From: Pyropia yezoensis | Taxonomy: Eukaryota > Rhodophyta > Bangiophyceae > Bangiales > Bangiaceae | Length of the DNA stretch: 64,000 nt | Reading direction: 5' to 3' | Assembly (NCBI GenBank): GCA_009829735.1 | Contig: CM020619.1 | Coordinates: 26,500,063-26,564,062, forward strand | Part shown: in pieces, positions 10,915 through 23,500 of the stretch | Layout: the number at the start of each line of letters is the position of its first letter | How positions within the stretch are numbered: position 1 is the first letter of the stretch | Program-made: the position numbers and the translations under genes | The notes under the pieces: generated by a model | What the model was told of the DNA's origin: nothing | Database searches by the model: none | What the model saw: the letters and a program-made list of their open reading frames with translations, nothing else

Positions 10915-12487
10915 CTACGCCCCGCAATCTGGTGGCGGGCCGGTCACCCCCTCCGCGTCGAGGGCGGCGAGCAGCGCCGCCGCTACCCGCGCCTGCGCGT
11001 CGGCAGTGAGGGCGGCGCCCATGGGCAGGCTCAGCACCTCCCTCGACGAGGCGGCGGCAACGTCGAGGGAGCCCGAGACGCGGCACGGTGCCACCCCGTC
11101 TGCATAGACGGGCTGCTGGTGCATGCCCACTCGGTAGTAGACGGCGGTCGCGATGCCCGCCGCGGCGAGGCGCGCAGCGACCGCGTCCCGCGCCCGCACC
11201 CGCACCGTGTACACGCCGTACACGTGGCCGCCGCCCGCGTCAACCGGCAGCCCCACCCGCCCATCGGCGCCCAGCAGCCGTGCATAGACCGTGGCGGCGG
11301 CGCGGCGGGCGGCGACAAGGCGGTCCATGTCCCGCAGCTTGACGCCCACCACCGCCGCCTGGAGCGCGTCCAGCCGGCCGTTGAGGCCCACGACGGTGTG
11401 GCCGCCGGCGGACCGGCCGTGCACGCGCCGCGCCCGGAGGCCCGCCGCTAGGTCCGTGTCAGCCACAAACACCGCCCCACCGTCGCCATAGCCGCTCAGC
11501 GGTTTGGTGGGGAAGAAGCTCGTTACCCCGACGGTCACCCCCGTCGCGGTACCGGGGCAGCACGACCGCACCCCAGCCGCCGACACGCCCCCAAACGACT
11601 GCGCACCGTCCTCAATCAGCGCAATTGGTCGACGCACGCCGCCGCCGCCGCCGACGCCACCGTCTGCACTGTCGCCGCTACTGCCGCTGCCGTTGGCTCC
11701 CGTGTACGCGTCGAGGACGGCGCGCAGCGCAGGCGCGTCAATGACCGCCCCAAACAACGAAACTGCAATGACCGCCCGGGTGGACGGCGACAAGGCCGCC
11801 CGCAACGCGCCAGCGTCCAGGTGGTACGTGTCCGGCGCAATGTCGGCAAAAACGACGGTGGCGCCCACGAGCGACACCGCCTCAGCGGTGGAGATCCAAG
11901 AGAAGGGGGGGACGACCACCTCGTCGCCGGGGCCTATGCCCAGCGCCATCAGCGCCAGCACCAGACCGTCGGTGCCAGACGCTACGCCAATCGCTTGGAC
12001 GGCGGCGGCGTCGAGGTGCGCCACGCATGCGACGCGGTCGCCGCCGGGAGTGCTGCCGACATAGGCGGCGAGGTCCGCCTCCAATGCTGCCACTGCCGGG
12101 CCGAGGATAAATGCGCCCGCGTCGACAACCCGGCGCATCGCGTCGGCAATAGCGGGGGCGTACGGTCGGGACTCGGCGGCCACGTCCGCGAGCGGGACCC
12201 CATCTGCGAGGTCGGAGAAAGAAAACAAAACACAGAGGGGAAAGCGGGAGGTGGAGGAGGTAGAGGAGAAAGGGGAAGGAGGGGAAGATGGGGGGGAGTG
12301 GGGGGGGGAACCACGCCGACGACCGGCCTAGGTGTCAGCAGGGTGCGCTCAGGAGCCGCTGGCAGGAGTCACCCCCGCAGACGTCGGCCACTTCAAGGCC
12401 TCCGTGGGAGGCCGAGGAGCAAGATTGGGGAGCGTCAGGACGCGGGACGGACGTACCTTGGGCGCACTTCTCCCCGTTGGTGGCCAT
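10915..12487 (-). CDS. DegT/DnrJ/EryC1-type PLP-dependent sugar aminotransferase
   Basis: Two exons are inferred. Exon 1 (12487-12457) encodes MATNGEKCAQ plus one base; exon 2 (12203-10915) completes the codon as Asp and continues GVPLADVAAESRPYA, the typical family N-terminus. The intron (12456-12204, 253 nt) is CAAG/GTACGT to GCAG. The product has 439 residues, normal for the family. The PLP lysine is in SFFPTKPLSGYGDGG (about K244), the ring-nitrogen Asp in LIEDGAQSFG (about D209) and the phosphate site in ASGTDGL. A Gly/Ser loop of about 20 residues is inserted near residue 180. Such enzymes aminate 3- or 4-keto nucleotide sugars for glycans or glycolipids; the substrate here is unknown. 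Bacterial-like enzymes of this type are uncommon in eukaryotes, so old lateral transfer is possible, but the intron and low-complexity loop show it is resident. Confidence 0.88.
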
Positions 12488-14047
12488 CACTGCCACCTGC
12501 TGCGCCGCGGGGGCGCGGTTCCGGCAGGATGGTACCCTCGTGTGCAGCAGGTATGAGCCGAACAGCTGCAGCCCAGCTGGGCTCTGAGTTCTCCTGGTGG
12601 GGAAAGGATAGTTGAGCCCCCGGGAAACACTATATCATTCCATGCGCGTATTAGGCACAAGTCTTTCCCTAAGCATGACGTTTAAGCCAGCTCCCTCCCA
12701 AGTCCATAGCAGTTAGAGCCGTCCTATTCGTGGTTGTACTGGCCAGTCAAGGTAGTTGAAATCTCTTGAAACGCCCTCTCAATACTACACGTCCTAAGAT
12801 GAAGTCCAACCGTATTTGTCTCATCTAAGTCAAGTCCATGACGAAGAGAGGTGCTTACAAGTCATCATGTCCATTGAACTATTTACTCTCAACCAGACGC
12901 ATGCTGGATGCTCCTACCGCTTCGCCTGCAGCATCTCGCCGGATCTGAACCTGACGAAAGCCCGAGCCCAGAACGCCCGGGTGTCTGATCGACATACAGT
13001 CAATCCCCGACCTTGTACCACCCCCATGTAAGCCCAGGTGGGCCTATAACGAGTTGGCCGACAGTCTTCCACAATCATTCAGAGCAGCGAGAGAGGCGCG
13101 GGCGGCTTTTCTGGAGCGATTGATTGGCGAGCACGCACCTGGCGTCGCGGTGCCGGCAGCTGTAATGCTCGCCATAGGGGTGGGTCATTATCGGGGAATG
13201 ACTGTATGCGCGTCCCGCCGCGTTCGGACAGCCCGGCGTCGAGTCGGGGCGTTTCTCGGGAGCGCATTCGGGACGTTCTGTGCAACCGAACCGTCAGTGC
13301 TGGATTGTGGCGTCATTGCCGCGTTCTTACATCAGAGATGCTCCCGAGGACAGCATACGCCATGTTCTCTGCTCTGGTGCACTCTCTACGGCATTCCGTA
13401 ATCGATTCGTTGTCTCATTGAGAGGGTTTCCTGGGCGTTTCCTGGCCTGCAATGTGTATTTCCTCGGCCAAATAACCAGCGTCAAAACCGGGTTAGACGC
13501 CGGCTTTTCCCGGGAACCTTTCCCGGGATGAGTCGGATGTTTCCCGGAGGGGTCCCGGTGATATGGCAAAGGGCTCACACGTCGCAATTGGAGCAAGTTA
13601 ATACTATGGTCGAGACTGTGTAGATTGAAGAGGAAGAGCGCTGATCCGCAGTATGGGGGGCCACCTTCCAAGATGCGGGAGAGAGTCCCCACCGCCGTCG
13701 TCCCCTCTGCTGCACTCGGCCGAGTCTGCGCCCGTGTGCCGAATCCCACCCCTCGCCCGTTGTTCGTCAAGTCCCCGGCCTGGCCCTTCATCGTCCGCCG
13801 CCCCCCCGGCCGCTCCCTGCCGTCTGTCCCCGCCGTCAGTGGCATCCTTCCACCCCTCACTCCGCCTTCTCTTCTGAGCTACCCCGTTTTTTTCTCCCTC
13901 TCCAGTGTCCCCCGACATTCCTGTCGCTCACTTGCCCCCCCACTTGCAACCCCTCCCCCGTCCGCTCTGCCCGGTTTACTACCGCCGCTGGTCCTGCCTC
14001 CGTGCCGCCACACTGTCCTCCAACCTCCCTCTCTCCCCTCTGTCATT
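12488..14047. promoter_or_regulatory. divergent intergenic region (aminotransferase / UTP13), less GC-rich
   Basis: About 1.56 kb separate the two start codons. From 12600 to 13600 base composition is much more balanced than in the genes. A short plus-strand frame at 13280-13420 (DAPEDSIRHVLCSGALS) faintly resembles the terminal zinc-ribbon of non-LTR retrotransposon proteins, so a decayed element is possible. The last 350 nt before UTP13 are pyrimidine-rich with no ATG until 14048, apart from an in-frame one near 13673 that would add a non-conserved Pro-rich leader. Confidence 0.45.
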
Positions 14048-17000
14048 ATGCCCCCTCTTCCGCCCGCCCCCGCGCCACGTACTACCTACGCCCCCACCCG
14101 TACAGGGGTCCCCCTCTCCTACACCCACGGCCGGCTTGGCGCCGCTGGCGCCGCCGCCGCGGGCGCCGCCCTCACCGCCGTCGACGCGGCTGCCCACAGC
14201 CTGGTGCCCGTCACCCCCGCCGCGTATTTACCCCCTGCCGATGACGATGATGACGCGGACGACGCGGCAACCGTGTCGGCGGTCGCGGGCGGCCTGGCCG
14301 TGGGAGTCGTTGTCGGCGCCTTTCGGTCGGGGCTGGTAGAGGTGTGGCGGCGGGCGCCGTCGGGAGGGGCAGCGGGCGCAGCCGGGCGTTGTGATGCTCC
14401 AGCGCTGCCGCCCGCGGCAGTGCGACGGGCACTGGGTCGGCTGCCGACGCTGGGCAGTGACGGCGCTGGCGGCGGCGACGGCGGCGGCCCGGACGGCAAC
14501 GGGGGTGATGACGGCGACGGCGATGATGCCGACGACGTTGTGGAAGAGGCGGGGGTGCCGCGCTCTGATTGGACGCTGACGCGGCGGTGGAGGCCGCTTG
14601 AAAACGGGGTGGTCAACGCCGTCTCCCTCGACGCGTCGGCATCGCTGCTGCTGCTCGCCTTTCCCACCGGTGCGGTGCGGGTGTGGGACCTGACCACCCA
14701 CCACCCGACTCACGTCTTTCAAGTTGCCGCCGCCGCCGCAACGCCCGTAACGGTGGCGTCGTTTGTCTATCCGTCAGGGGGGGCTGAGGGAGGGGAGCTT
14801 CCGGTGGCCGTCGTCGGCACCGCGGGAGGGGCGGTAGTGGTGCTTGACCTCATCACCCGCCGCTCCCGCGTCCTGTCGACTGGTTCCCGCGGGGCGGCCG
14901 CCGCGGCCAATGGCGGCGGAGAGGCCGGGGGAGGCGGCGACGGCGGCGGCGGCGGCGGCGGCGGCCACGTGGCGGCCGTGTCGGGCGTGGCGACCGCCGG
15001 CGGTGGCCGCTTTGCCACTGTTGGCGCCGACGGGCTGATGTGTGTGTGGGACATTGCGGGTGGGGCAGTGGTCGTGGCAACGGCGGGGGAGCGCCTGGCG
15101 GCGGTGGTGGCGGCGCGCCCGGGGCTGCTGTTGACTGGGGGGGAGGGGGGAGTGGTGCGTGCCTGGGCGGTAGGCGCCAAGGGGGGTGCACGCGAGCTCC
15201 ACGCCGCCGCCACGACGCTGCCCCGGGCGGGCGCGGCGGGCGCGGCGGGTGCGGCTGGCGACGCCGTTCCCCCCCCAGACGAGGACGACGCGGTCGACCA
15301 CGCGGTAGTGGACATGGTGCTGCTGCCCGGCGGTTCGGAGCTGCTAGTCGCCATGGCCGACCAGACGCTGGTGTTTGTGGACGTGACGGCGGCCGCGGGG
15401 GCGGCCGCCCCAGCCTTGGCCGTTGGCACCGTCCTGACAGGCAACCTTGACGAGATCTATGACGTCCGTGTCCTCGACGGCGGCCATGGCGACGTGGTCG
15501 TTGCGTCCAACTCTCCCGCCGTCCGCGTCTTTTCCCCGCCCTCAGCGGCGGCAGACCTCACCAGCCCATCCGCGACGGGGGTGTGGCGGGTGTCGGGGCT
15601 CCTCGTGGGCCACACGGGGATAGTACTGGCGGTGGACGCGGCGCCGGGGTGGGTGGCATCGGCGGGCCGCGACCGCACTGCCCGCTTGTGGCGCCAGCCG
15701 GTCGCGGCGGCGGGGGCGGCCGCCGCGCCGTCAGCGGCGCCCGTGGCGTGGGAGTGCGTGGCAACAGCGGCAGGCCACACGGACACGGTCGGCGCGGTGG
15801 TGCTGTCACGGCCGCTGACGAAGGCGGCGGCGGCAGCCGCCGCCTCCGCGGCGGGACCTGCGGCGGCGGGTGCACCACCCGCGGGGTCTTACCTGGTGAC
15901 GGCCGCCGCGGACCGGACGCTCAAGCGGTGGAACCTACGCGGCGTTGGTAAGCGCGCTGCTGCGGCGGCCAAGGGTGGCGGCGGCACCCCCGCCCGCCCG
16001 GGCTCGGATACGCCGGCCAAGCTAACCGCCGCCTGGACAGTGGTGGCGCACGCGGGCGATATCAACGCCGTGGCCGTGTCACCCGACAATGCGACGCTGG
16101 CGACCGCGTCGGCGGACCGGAGTGCCAAGCTGTGGGCAGCCTCGTCGGGCGCCCTCGTGGCCACGTGCGTTGGCCACAAGCGGGGGGTCTTTGCCGTTGC
16201 GTTTTCTCCCGTCGACCGGGTGCTGGCGACGGCCGGCGCCGACGCGACCGTCCGGCTGTGGTCAGCGTCGTCGGGCGCGCCGCTGCGCACCCTCGAGGGC
16301 CACACCGGCCCCGCGCTGCGCGTGTCATGGGCGACCGCCGGTTCACAGCTGCTCTCTTCCGACGCAGGGGGTGGCCTCCGCCTGTGGGCAGCCCGGTTGG
16401 GGGTGGGGGTAAGCGCGTGGGACGCTGCCGCCGGCGCCGCATGGGCGCTCGGCACCGTCGCTGACGGCGCGGCGGTCGTGTCTGGCGGCGTTGACGGCGC
16501 GCTCCGTGTCTGGGCCGACGTGTCGGCGGCAGTGGCGGCGGCGGCCGCCGCGCGCGCCGACGCGGTCACGTCTGCGGTGGCGGGCGTCGAGGCCGCCGCT
16601 CGGAGGCGGCAGTGGGGCCGCGCCGCCCGCGGGGCGGTCGAGGTGGAGCTGCCTCGAAAGCTCAAGGCCGTCGTCCTCGACCTGCTAGCCGTGTGTGCAG
16701 CGGCGGGGGACGAGGGCGGGAGCCTCTGCGGCACCGCCGCGGCCGAGATGGACGCCCTCGTGCGGGCGGTGCTGGGGCCGCTGCCGCCGCGGCCGCCGCC
16801 TGCATCGCTCTTCCCCCCGACCGCCGGCGACGGTGGCGATAGCGATGGGATATTGGACGGGGTGGACCCGGCGGTGGCGGCCATGGCCGCAGACGCGGCC
16901 GCCGACGCGGCCGACGCCGGGGCGCTCCCGCCCCGCGCCGGCCGTCGGCTGGCCTCCCTCCTCGCTGCCGCCCGCGAGTGGGCAGCCGGCGGCGGCCCGC

Positions 17001-18018
17001 CGTCGGCGGCGGCCGCGGCGGCCGTCCTCGCGGCCGTCCTCCGCGTCCTCCCCGCGGGCGCACTCGCGGCGGGCGTGCCGGGCGGGCGGGCGCTCGCGGA
17101 GGGCCTCGCCGCCCATGGCGGGCGCCACGCGGCGCGGCTGCGGCGGGTCGGCCTGGGCCTCGCGTTTGTCGACTACACCCTCGACGCGGCGCGGGCGGGT
17201 GGCGGGGGGGGGGGTGGGAGGCCCCGGCAGAGGCGGGCGCCGCGGCGGTAGCGGCGGCCGCCGCCGCCCCGCGGGCGGGGCGGCGAGGGGTGTGGGGCGC
17301 GCCGCCGGGCGCCGCGGCCATGTCGTGGGACGCGGCGGCCGCCACGACCGACGACGATGACGCGGCGACCGCCGACGCCACTGAAGCGGCTGCCGCCAAC
17401 GGCACTGAAGAGGCGGCCGCGGAAGGCACCGACGGTGCTGCTGCCGATGGCGCCGACGACGTAGAGACTAGCGGCGCCGGCGGTAGTGCTGCTGCCGCCG
17501 CCGTGGACGTTGACGGCGACGCCACGGCGGCGGCGCCGTCAACGGCCGGCCGGCGGAAGAAGTCCAAGCGGCGCGCCAAGCGTGCCGCCACGCCCGACGC
17601 TGACGCTGCTGCCGCCAACGGCACCGACGCGGCGGCCGCCAACGGCACCAAAGCGGCGGCCGCCGACGGCACCGACGCAGCTGCCGCCGACGGCGCCCGC
17701 GCAGAGACCGGCGGCCCCGACAGCGGCAGTGCCACTGCGCGAACGTCAACGTTGACGGCCGGCGGGAGGAAGACAAAGGCCAAGCGCGGCGCCAAGCGGG
17801 AGCGCCCGTCTGGCGTCGCCGCCGCCGCGGCCGCCGATCCCACCGACGCTGCCCGGCCAGCGGCGGGAGCCGCGGCCGCCGCAGCTCCAGCGACCACGGC
17901 GGCCGCTACCGCTGCCCCCGCTGCCGCCACCCCCGCCGGGGGCGCCGAGGGGGGGGGGTCTGCCAAGCGCAAGCGCCGCCGCAAGCAGCCCGCCCAGTCG
18001 CCCAGCGTGTCTGTATAG
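14048..18018 (+). CDS. UTP13/TBL3-like WD40 protein of the U3 snoRNP, with apparent frameshift in a G run
   Basis: UTP13 (TBL3 in animals) belongs to the UTP-B module of the small-subunit processome that handles 18S pre-rRNA in the nucleolus. The frame from ATG 14048 contains two runs of WD40 repeats (for example LLAFPTGAVRVWDL, WVASAGRDRTARLW, LATASADRSAKLWAASSG, LATAGADATVRLWSASSG). Then follows the helical Utp13 C-terminal domain ending in FVDYTLDAARAG, as in the family. This frame stops at 17251, just after a run of 11 G at 17204-17214. With 12 G the frame continues to 18018 through an Ala-rich tail with repeated ANGTDAAA units and basic clusters (GRRKKSKRRAKR, KRKRRRKQ) that look like nuclear/nucleolar signals, giving 1323 residues. 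The shorter 1067-residue form already holds both propellers and the C-terminal domain. Acidic and Gly-rich loops interrupt several blades. Confidence 0.88.
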
Positions 18019-20586
18019 CAACGCGAAGCCGGGCGGGGACGGTCGCAGCGCGGCGCTGCACGATACCGTCTTGCACTAAAGTACGGGCGGTACGTTTTCC
18101 CCACGATGTGCATTTCGGATTGTTCTATGCGAGAATCCACTGCAAATACGGGTTGGTTTTTGGCTATCTCAGCCGGTACTGACCAAACAAGCTTACATGA
18201 GGACGTAGCCTTTCACGTCCTGGTCGTCGTAGGCAAGAAACGGAGAAGAAAAAATAACCTCCCAGCTCGTGGTGGTGCTCGCGCACCTCTTATGCGCGGT
18301 TTTCGCCCTCCAGAGGCCACAGGAGCCACCATGCAAAACGTGCGTCGTCGATGCGGGCCCGATGCGCGGAATTCTAAAGGTATAGCACGTGGTGGTGGAA
18401 TGTTAACCAATGCTTTCAATGTTGACCGGGCCCGGATTGCGCACGGTTACCCCGTGGAGGCCGATCGTCTTTGACACAGCGTTCTCCTTGCTTTCTTCCA
18501 CGTAGTGCAACACACGCACTATCTATGCTACAACCATTAGCTTCTCACAGACGGCGAAGAACAGAGTCTTCACCTCGTGTACCAAAAAACTGTGGCCTGC
18601 AAGCGTGTGCTTCTTGCCTTTCGTGTCTGTTTTACGCCCAGAATTATCCTTTTTCAGGGGCTGAGAAGGTCCCCCAGTCACCCAACGATGAGAAGGGTAT
18701 TTCCAATGCTTTCTCCTCCGCGTATGATTGGTGCTACGCCGGAATACTCCCATGTCATTGGCGTACAACTGGTCGACATTGCCGCTTTCACATTCAGCAC
18801 CTTCTCGTGCATGCGTCTCGGCCAGAGCAACAACACCGAGAAAAAAAAAAGCGTTGTGATGCTCACAGCGAGAGCGTTTTTATGGTGTTTTTTGACCCTC
18901 ACAGCGACAAGGTCGACGACGGCAGGTGACGTATTGGTCAACATTCCGCCAGCACGTGCTATCCCATACAATAACGCCTGTGACAAATGGCCCCTGGCAC
19001 TAAGCGTCTTCAGCCGATGACCCTGAAACTTGGTGTGTGGCTTCAGGGTGGTCGTCCTGTTTGCCCAGTGCAAAAAAAACAGGGCGAGAACGGGCCAGAT
19101 TTGTCGGGGTAGCGCTTGTTGGACGGGACGGAGAAGCGCAGGCGGAACTGACTGCTCTGGATCAAAAATGACTTCTGATGTATCGGGACGAAGAAAATGC
19201 AATTTATGTCATGAAAGCTCGGGTGCGCCTTCGCGCCAGACACTTGCATGGAAGATCACTATGGATCGCACACGCGACCCTTGTCAGGGCACGCCCAACC
19301 ACAGGCGCATTGCGCAACATGGGGTGGTGTCGGGGGGGCACCACGCCCTTCCCTGGGATTGTGAAGACAGCCGGATCTGGCCGCGGCTACGAGGAGGGAT
19401 GCGAGATATCTCCGTTGGGCTTCGTCGGCCACGGGGGGCATCTGGCCTTTCGGCCAGCTGTGCTAACGGCGCAAGTTGGAGGGGCACTCGGGTGGGTACC
19501 AGTGCGCCCGTGGCGCAGAGAGATTGGGCACACGAGTGGGGGGGCGGCCTCCGCCTGCGCCGCCCCCCCACCGCCCCCACCGGGGGCTCCACCCTCGCGG
19601 TCGCTGGCGCCGGCACGCCCACCCCGTGCCGCCGTCGCATCACCACCACGCCGCGGATCACGCACATGTGCAAGGCGGATCAGGCGCGCAAAAAAAGGCG
19701 GGCAACTGGATCGAAAGTAACCCCCTATAATTTTCAATCTCTCTGAATGAGTCGTTCCAGAAATCATCTATCTCAATCCCGGTCACCTGCGCTTCACGTA
19801 CGGGAGTGCGCCGTTGAGCGATCGAAACACGAACTTTTGGCAAGAGCGTTACGTCGAAGGGTTTGGAAGGTCCATTGCGCCCTTTCACCAACCATGCCAC
19901 GACCGTCCTGCGTCCCCCTGAAGAACAGCTGGGACGCTCGTCCTAAATGACACACAAAATACGAGGCCTACAAATCTTGTAGATGCCCAGACATGCGCAT
20001 GACACCACCTCTACCCCGATTTCTGTAGCCAGCTATGAAGCCTCTGAGGTGCTCTTTCGTTTGGTGTGACCAGTTTTCCAGTGCAGTACCTGGATCATAA
20101 TGCAATGTCGCCACACAGATGCACCTCGCTCAGAGGTTTTATTACGTGGGATACACCTTTAGGTACATGGCTGAAGACCCACTGCGCTGGTCGGCGTCTG
20201 CACAGTACAGGTGATGATTGCCCCCCTGGAATGTGTGCGCCTTAACCGCCATTCCCGCGAGGTCGGTGGCGTCCGTGCGGGCCACCCGCGGCATGGCCGC
20301 GGCTGTGACCGGCCGACGAAAAACACGCGAAGGGGAGCGGGAGGGCAGGGGGGAGTCGCGGGAGGGGAAGCAAGGAGCATGGGTGGGCGGGCAGCCGCCC
20401 CACCTGGGGGGACCACAAAAGACAGAGGCACCGCACAAAAGAGGGGGGGAGGGGGGAGGAAAAGCAAAGCAGAAACAAAAGAAAACATGAGAGAGAAGGG
20501 AGGCGGAGACGGGGGAATTAGCAACGGGCTCTGCCGTGACCACAGACGGGGGGCGGCCAATGCGTCGGGGTGCACAAAGACACTGC
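18019..20586. other. convergent intergenic region, 2.6 kb, less GC-rich
   Basis: This lies between the 3-prime ends of UTP13 and the RBM39-like gene. Base composition is balanced from 18050 to 19300 and 19700 to 20200. No gene is recognised in any frame. An imperfect inverted repeat of about 32 bp pairs 18380-18412 with 18933-18966 (shared core ACATTCC...CACGTGCTAT), about 520 bp apart, so a decayed foldback element is possible. A10 and A8 runs occur near 18840 and 19072. The stretch 20310-20520 is purine-rich and probably 3-prime UTR of the RBM39-like gene. Confidence 0.45.
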
Positions 20587-23500
20587 TCAATCCGCAACCG
20601 CCGCCGACGCCGCGCCTGCCGTTGCCGTGACCGCCGCTGCCACCGCCGCCGAAGGGACTGCCGGTGGGCGGGGCGTCCCCCCGTCGCGCACCGTCGCCCC
20701 CGGCGCGCCCGGCCCGTCGACGGCCGGGTGTCCCGCCCGCGCGGTGTCAACGGCCGCTGCCCCTGCGGGGCCGTCGGCGACGGCCGCAGCCGCCCCTCCC
20801 GGCGCTCCATCGACGGCAAGTGACGATGGCGGCTCCCCCTCTCCCGCCGCCACCGGGGCCGCAGGCGGGGACTCGATTGCCTCTGGTCTCGCTGCAGAAA
20901 CAGCCGTCGATGCACCCGCCGCCGCCGTCTCTGCCGCCGCCGGGCCCTTCCCGCCGCCGCTGACGTCACCACCACGCTCCCCTCCCCCCTCCCCCGCCTC
21001 CACCTGGTCTGGAAAGACAGAAGCGTAGGCCGCCGGCGACAGCAGCCGGGCGCGCACCAAAAAGCCAGCGTACCAGCGGCGGTCCAGCAGAGCCGCGGCA
21101 CCCGCCGCGTCCGCGGCCGCCCTGAACCGCACGTACACCCAGCCGCCGCGGCCGTCCGGGCGGGCACCAACGTGAAGGGGCGGCGCGACACGGGCGGCCA
21201 GCTCAGACTCCACGTCGGCAACCACATCGGCAATGTCCGCGGGCGTCGCACCCGTGGCGGCAAACATTGGGCCCAGCCGCACGCACGGGCTGGACGGCAC
21301 CGCCTCCTCCCCGTCCACGTCGGGTTCAGCGGCCGCGGACGCGGGAGCGGCGACGGAGGAAGCGGCTGCGGCAGCGGCAGCACCACCACCCGCAACGGCA
21401 GCGGCTTGTGGGGCGGGCGGCACGGCCGCCCCACCGGGTGGGGCGGGCGGCACGGCCGCCCCACCGGGTGCGGCAATGTCCACCCCCCGCGACAGGCGCG
21501 CCATCAACGCCGCCCGCTGGCCCGCCGTTAGCGCCACCCCCGCGCGGTCGTCCAGCTCGCCACCGCCCTCGTCAGCAGCTGCCGCCGCTACCGCACGCGC
21601 TCGAGCGCCGCGGTCGCCGCCGCCCCCGCCGCCGCTGCCGCCACTACCCCCCCCACCACCTCCAGCGGCACCCGCACCCCCGCCTCCACCCACCCCCACA
21701 CCCCCTCCCGCCCGCCCACCGCCCGCAGCCGCCGCGACCGCTGGCTTGGCCAACGTCATGTACCCCGCCGACGCGAGCGACGCGGTGGCTCGCGCGGCGG
21801 CAGCGGCCGCTGCGGCCGCGGCCGTGCGGGGAGAGACGGGCGCCGCGGGCACCACGGGAGGTAGCAACGCCGCCACAACGGGTGGTGCCACGGGGGCGGG
21901 TGTGGGGGGTGGCACCTGCGTAGCGGTCAGCGTGGACAGCGGCGTGGACGGCGTCGCAGTCGGACCAGCCGGAGGGACAACCGCTTGGGGCGGGGCAACA
22001 GGGGACGGTGCTTGCAGCGGCTGTGACGGCAGCGGCGGCGGCGGTGGTGGTGGTGGTGGGGCGACCGCGCCCGGCAGAGGCGCGAGCAACCCTGCGAGAG
22101 CAGACCCCCCTAGCCCACCAACGACACCGCCAGTAGACGATAATGCCACCGAGGGCGCCACCATCGGCGCTACTGCACCCGGCAGCGGCAGGCCGCCAGA
22201 CAGCAGCCCGACCAGCCGTACCGTGTCAATCTGAGTCACCTCGGTGGGGAGCGTTACCACGACCGCTTTGGGCTCGGATGCCGCCGGGCTCGACCCGTCA
22301 CCCCCAGTGCCACCCTTGCCCCCGCCGCTGCCGTCACAGCCGCTGCCACCGCCACCACCGCCGCCAATAGCCCCACCCACAGCACCACCACCACCCGCCG
22401 GTGGAGGCACCGTCGGCAGCACCCGTACCCGCGGCGGCGGCAGGGGCGCCAGTGGCTCCCCTGGCGGCGCCGCCTTAAGCCACGAGTGCGCCGGCCGTGG
22501 GGCTGGCGGGGCCGGACCAGCACCCGGGGGGCGCCCGCCCGCCCCCCCATTCGCCGCCGTTGCCGCCCCCGCCTCAACCGCCACCGATGATGACGCGCCG
22601 ACGGGCGGCTCGGTCCCCCTCGGCCGCCCGCCGACTGGCCGCGGCGTCGGCACACACGCGCGGACGGCCAGGGGCACCCCCCCCAGCGGGGTGCCCGCCA
22701 GGCCCACCGCTGCCGCCACGTCGGCTGGGGAGCCCAGCTCCACATAGCCCGACCCGCGGTGGCCCCGCGGGCCTCGGCGATCGCCGACAAGCACCACCGC
22801 CCGCACGCGCGCGACGGTCGCAAACAGGTCCCGCACGTCCGCCTCAGTGACGTGCCGGTCCAGCTGCCACACGTACACGGTGCGAGCGTCTTGGTCGGCG
22901 GGGTTGGCAGCCGCCTTGGCCACCGTCGCCACGGCTCCGCCGGCGACGGCAGGGCGGTCGCCACGTCGCGGCCGCGGGCGGTGACGGCCGCCCGCAGGCG
23001 ACGCCGACCGCGACCCTGACCGCCCCCGAGGGGCAGACGCGGACCGGGAGATGGAGCGGCGGCGGCGGCGGCGGCCGGAGCCGCGGCGGCTGCCGCCGCC
23101 ACCGCCGCCGCCGCCGTCCCCGGCGTCCACCTCCATGGCCACGTCGAGGGGCGAGCGGGAGCGGCCCCGCGAGGGGCGACCGTCGTCGCCCATCCCCCGC
23201 CCGCGACGCCAGTCCCCGTCGGCGCGGCTGCGCTCGGCGCGGCGGCCAGGGCGGTCACCCCAGCCGCCGCCGACGCCGCCACCGCCACGCCGATCCACCT
23301 GCCAGCCGTCGGTCCAACCCCCCCCATCGTCGGCCCCACGGAGGTCCCCACCCGCACCCCACTCCCCGCGCCGACCGTCGCCATCCCCCCGCCACTCCCC
23401 GTACCGCCACGCGTCGTACCGGCCGCCACCACCACCGCCACGCTCCTGTGACCGCCCCCCCCCGCGCTCTCGGTCCAGGTCGTACTCGCGGCCACGTCCG

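Noticed and set aside
17320-18018. Separate small gene downstream of UTP13
   Set aside because: An ATG at 17320 exists, but the sequence is a simple Ala-rich, basic tail continuous with UTP13 once one base is added to the G run, and no promoter space is present.
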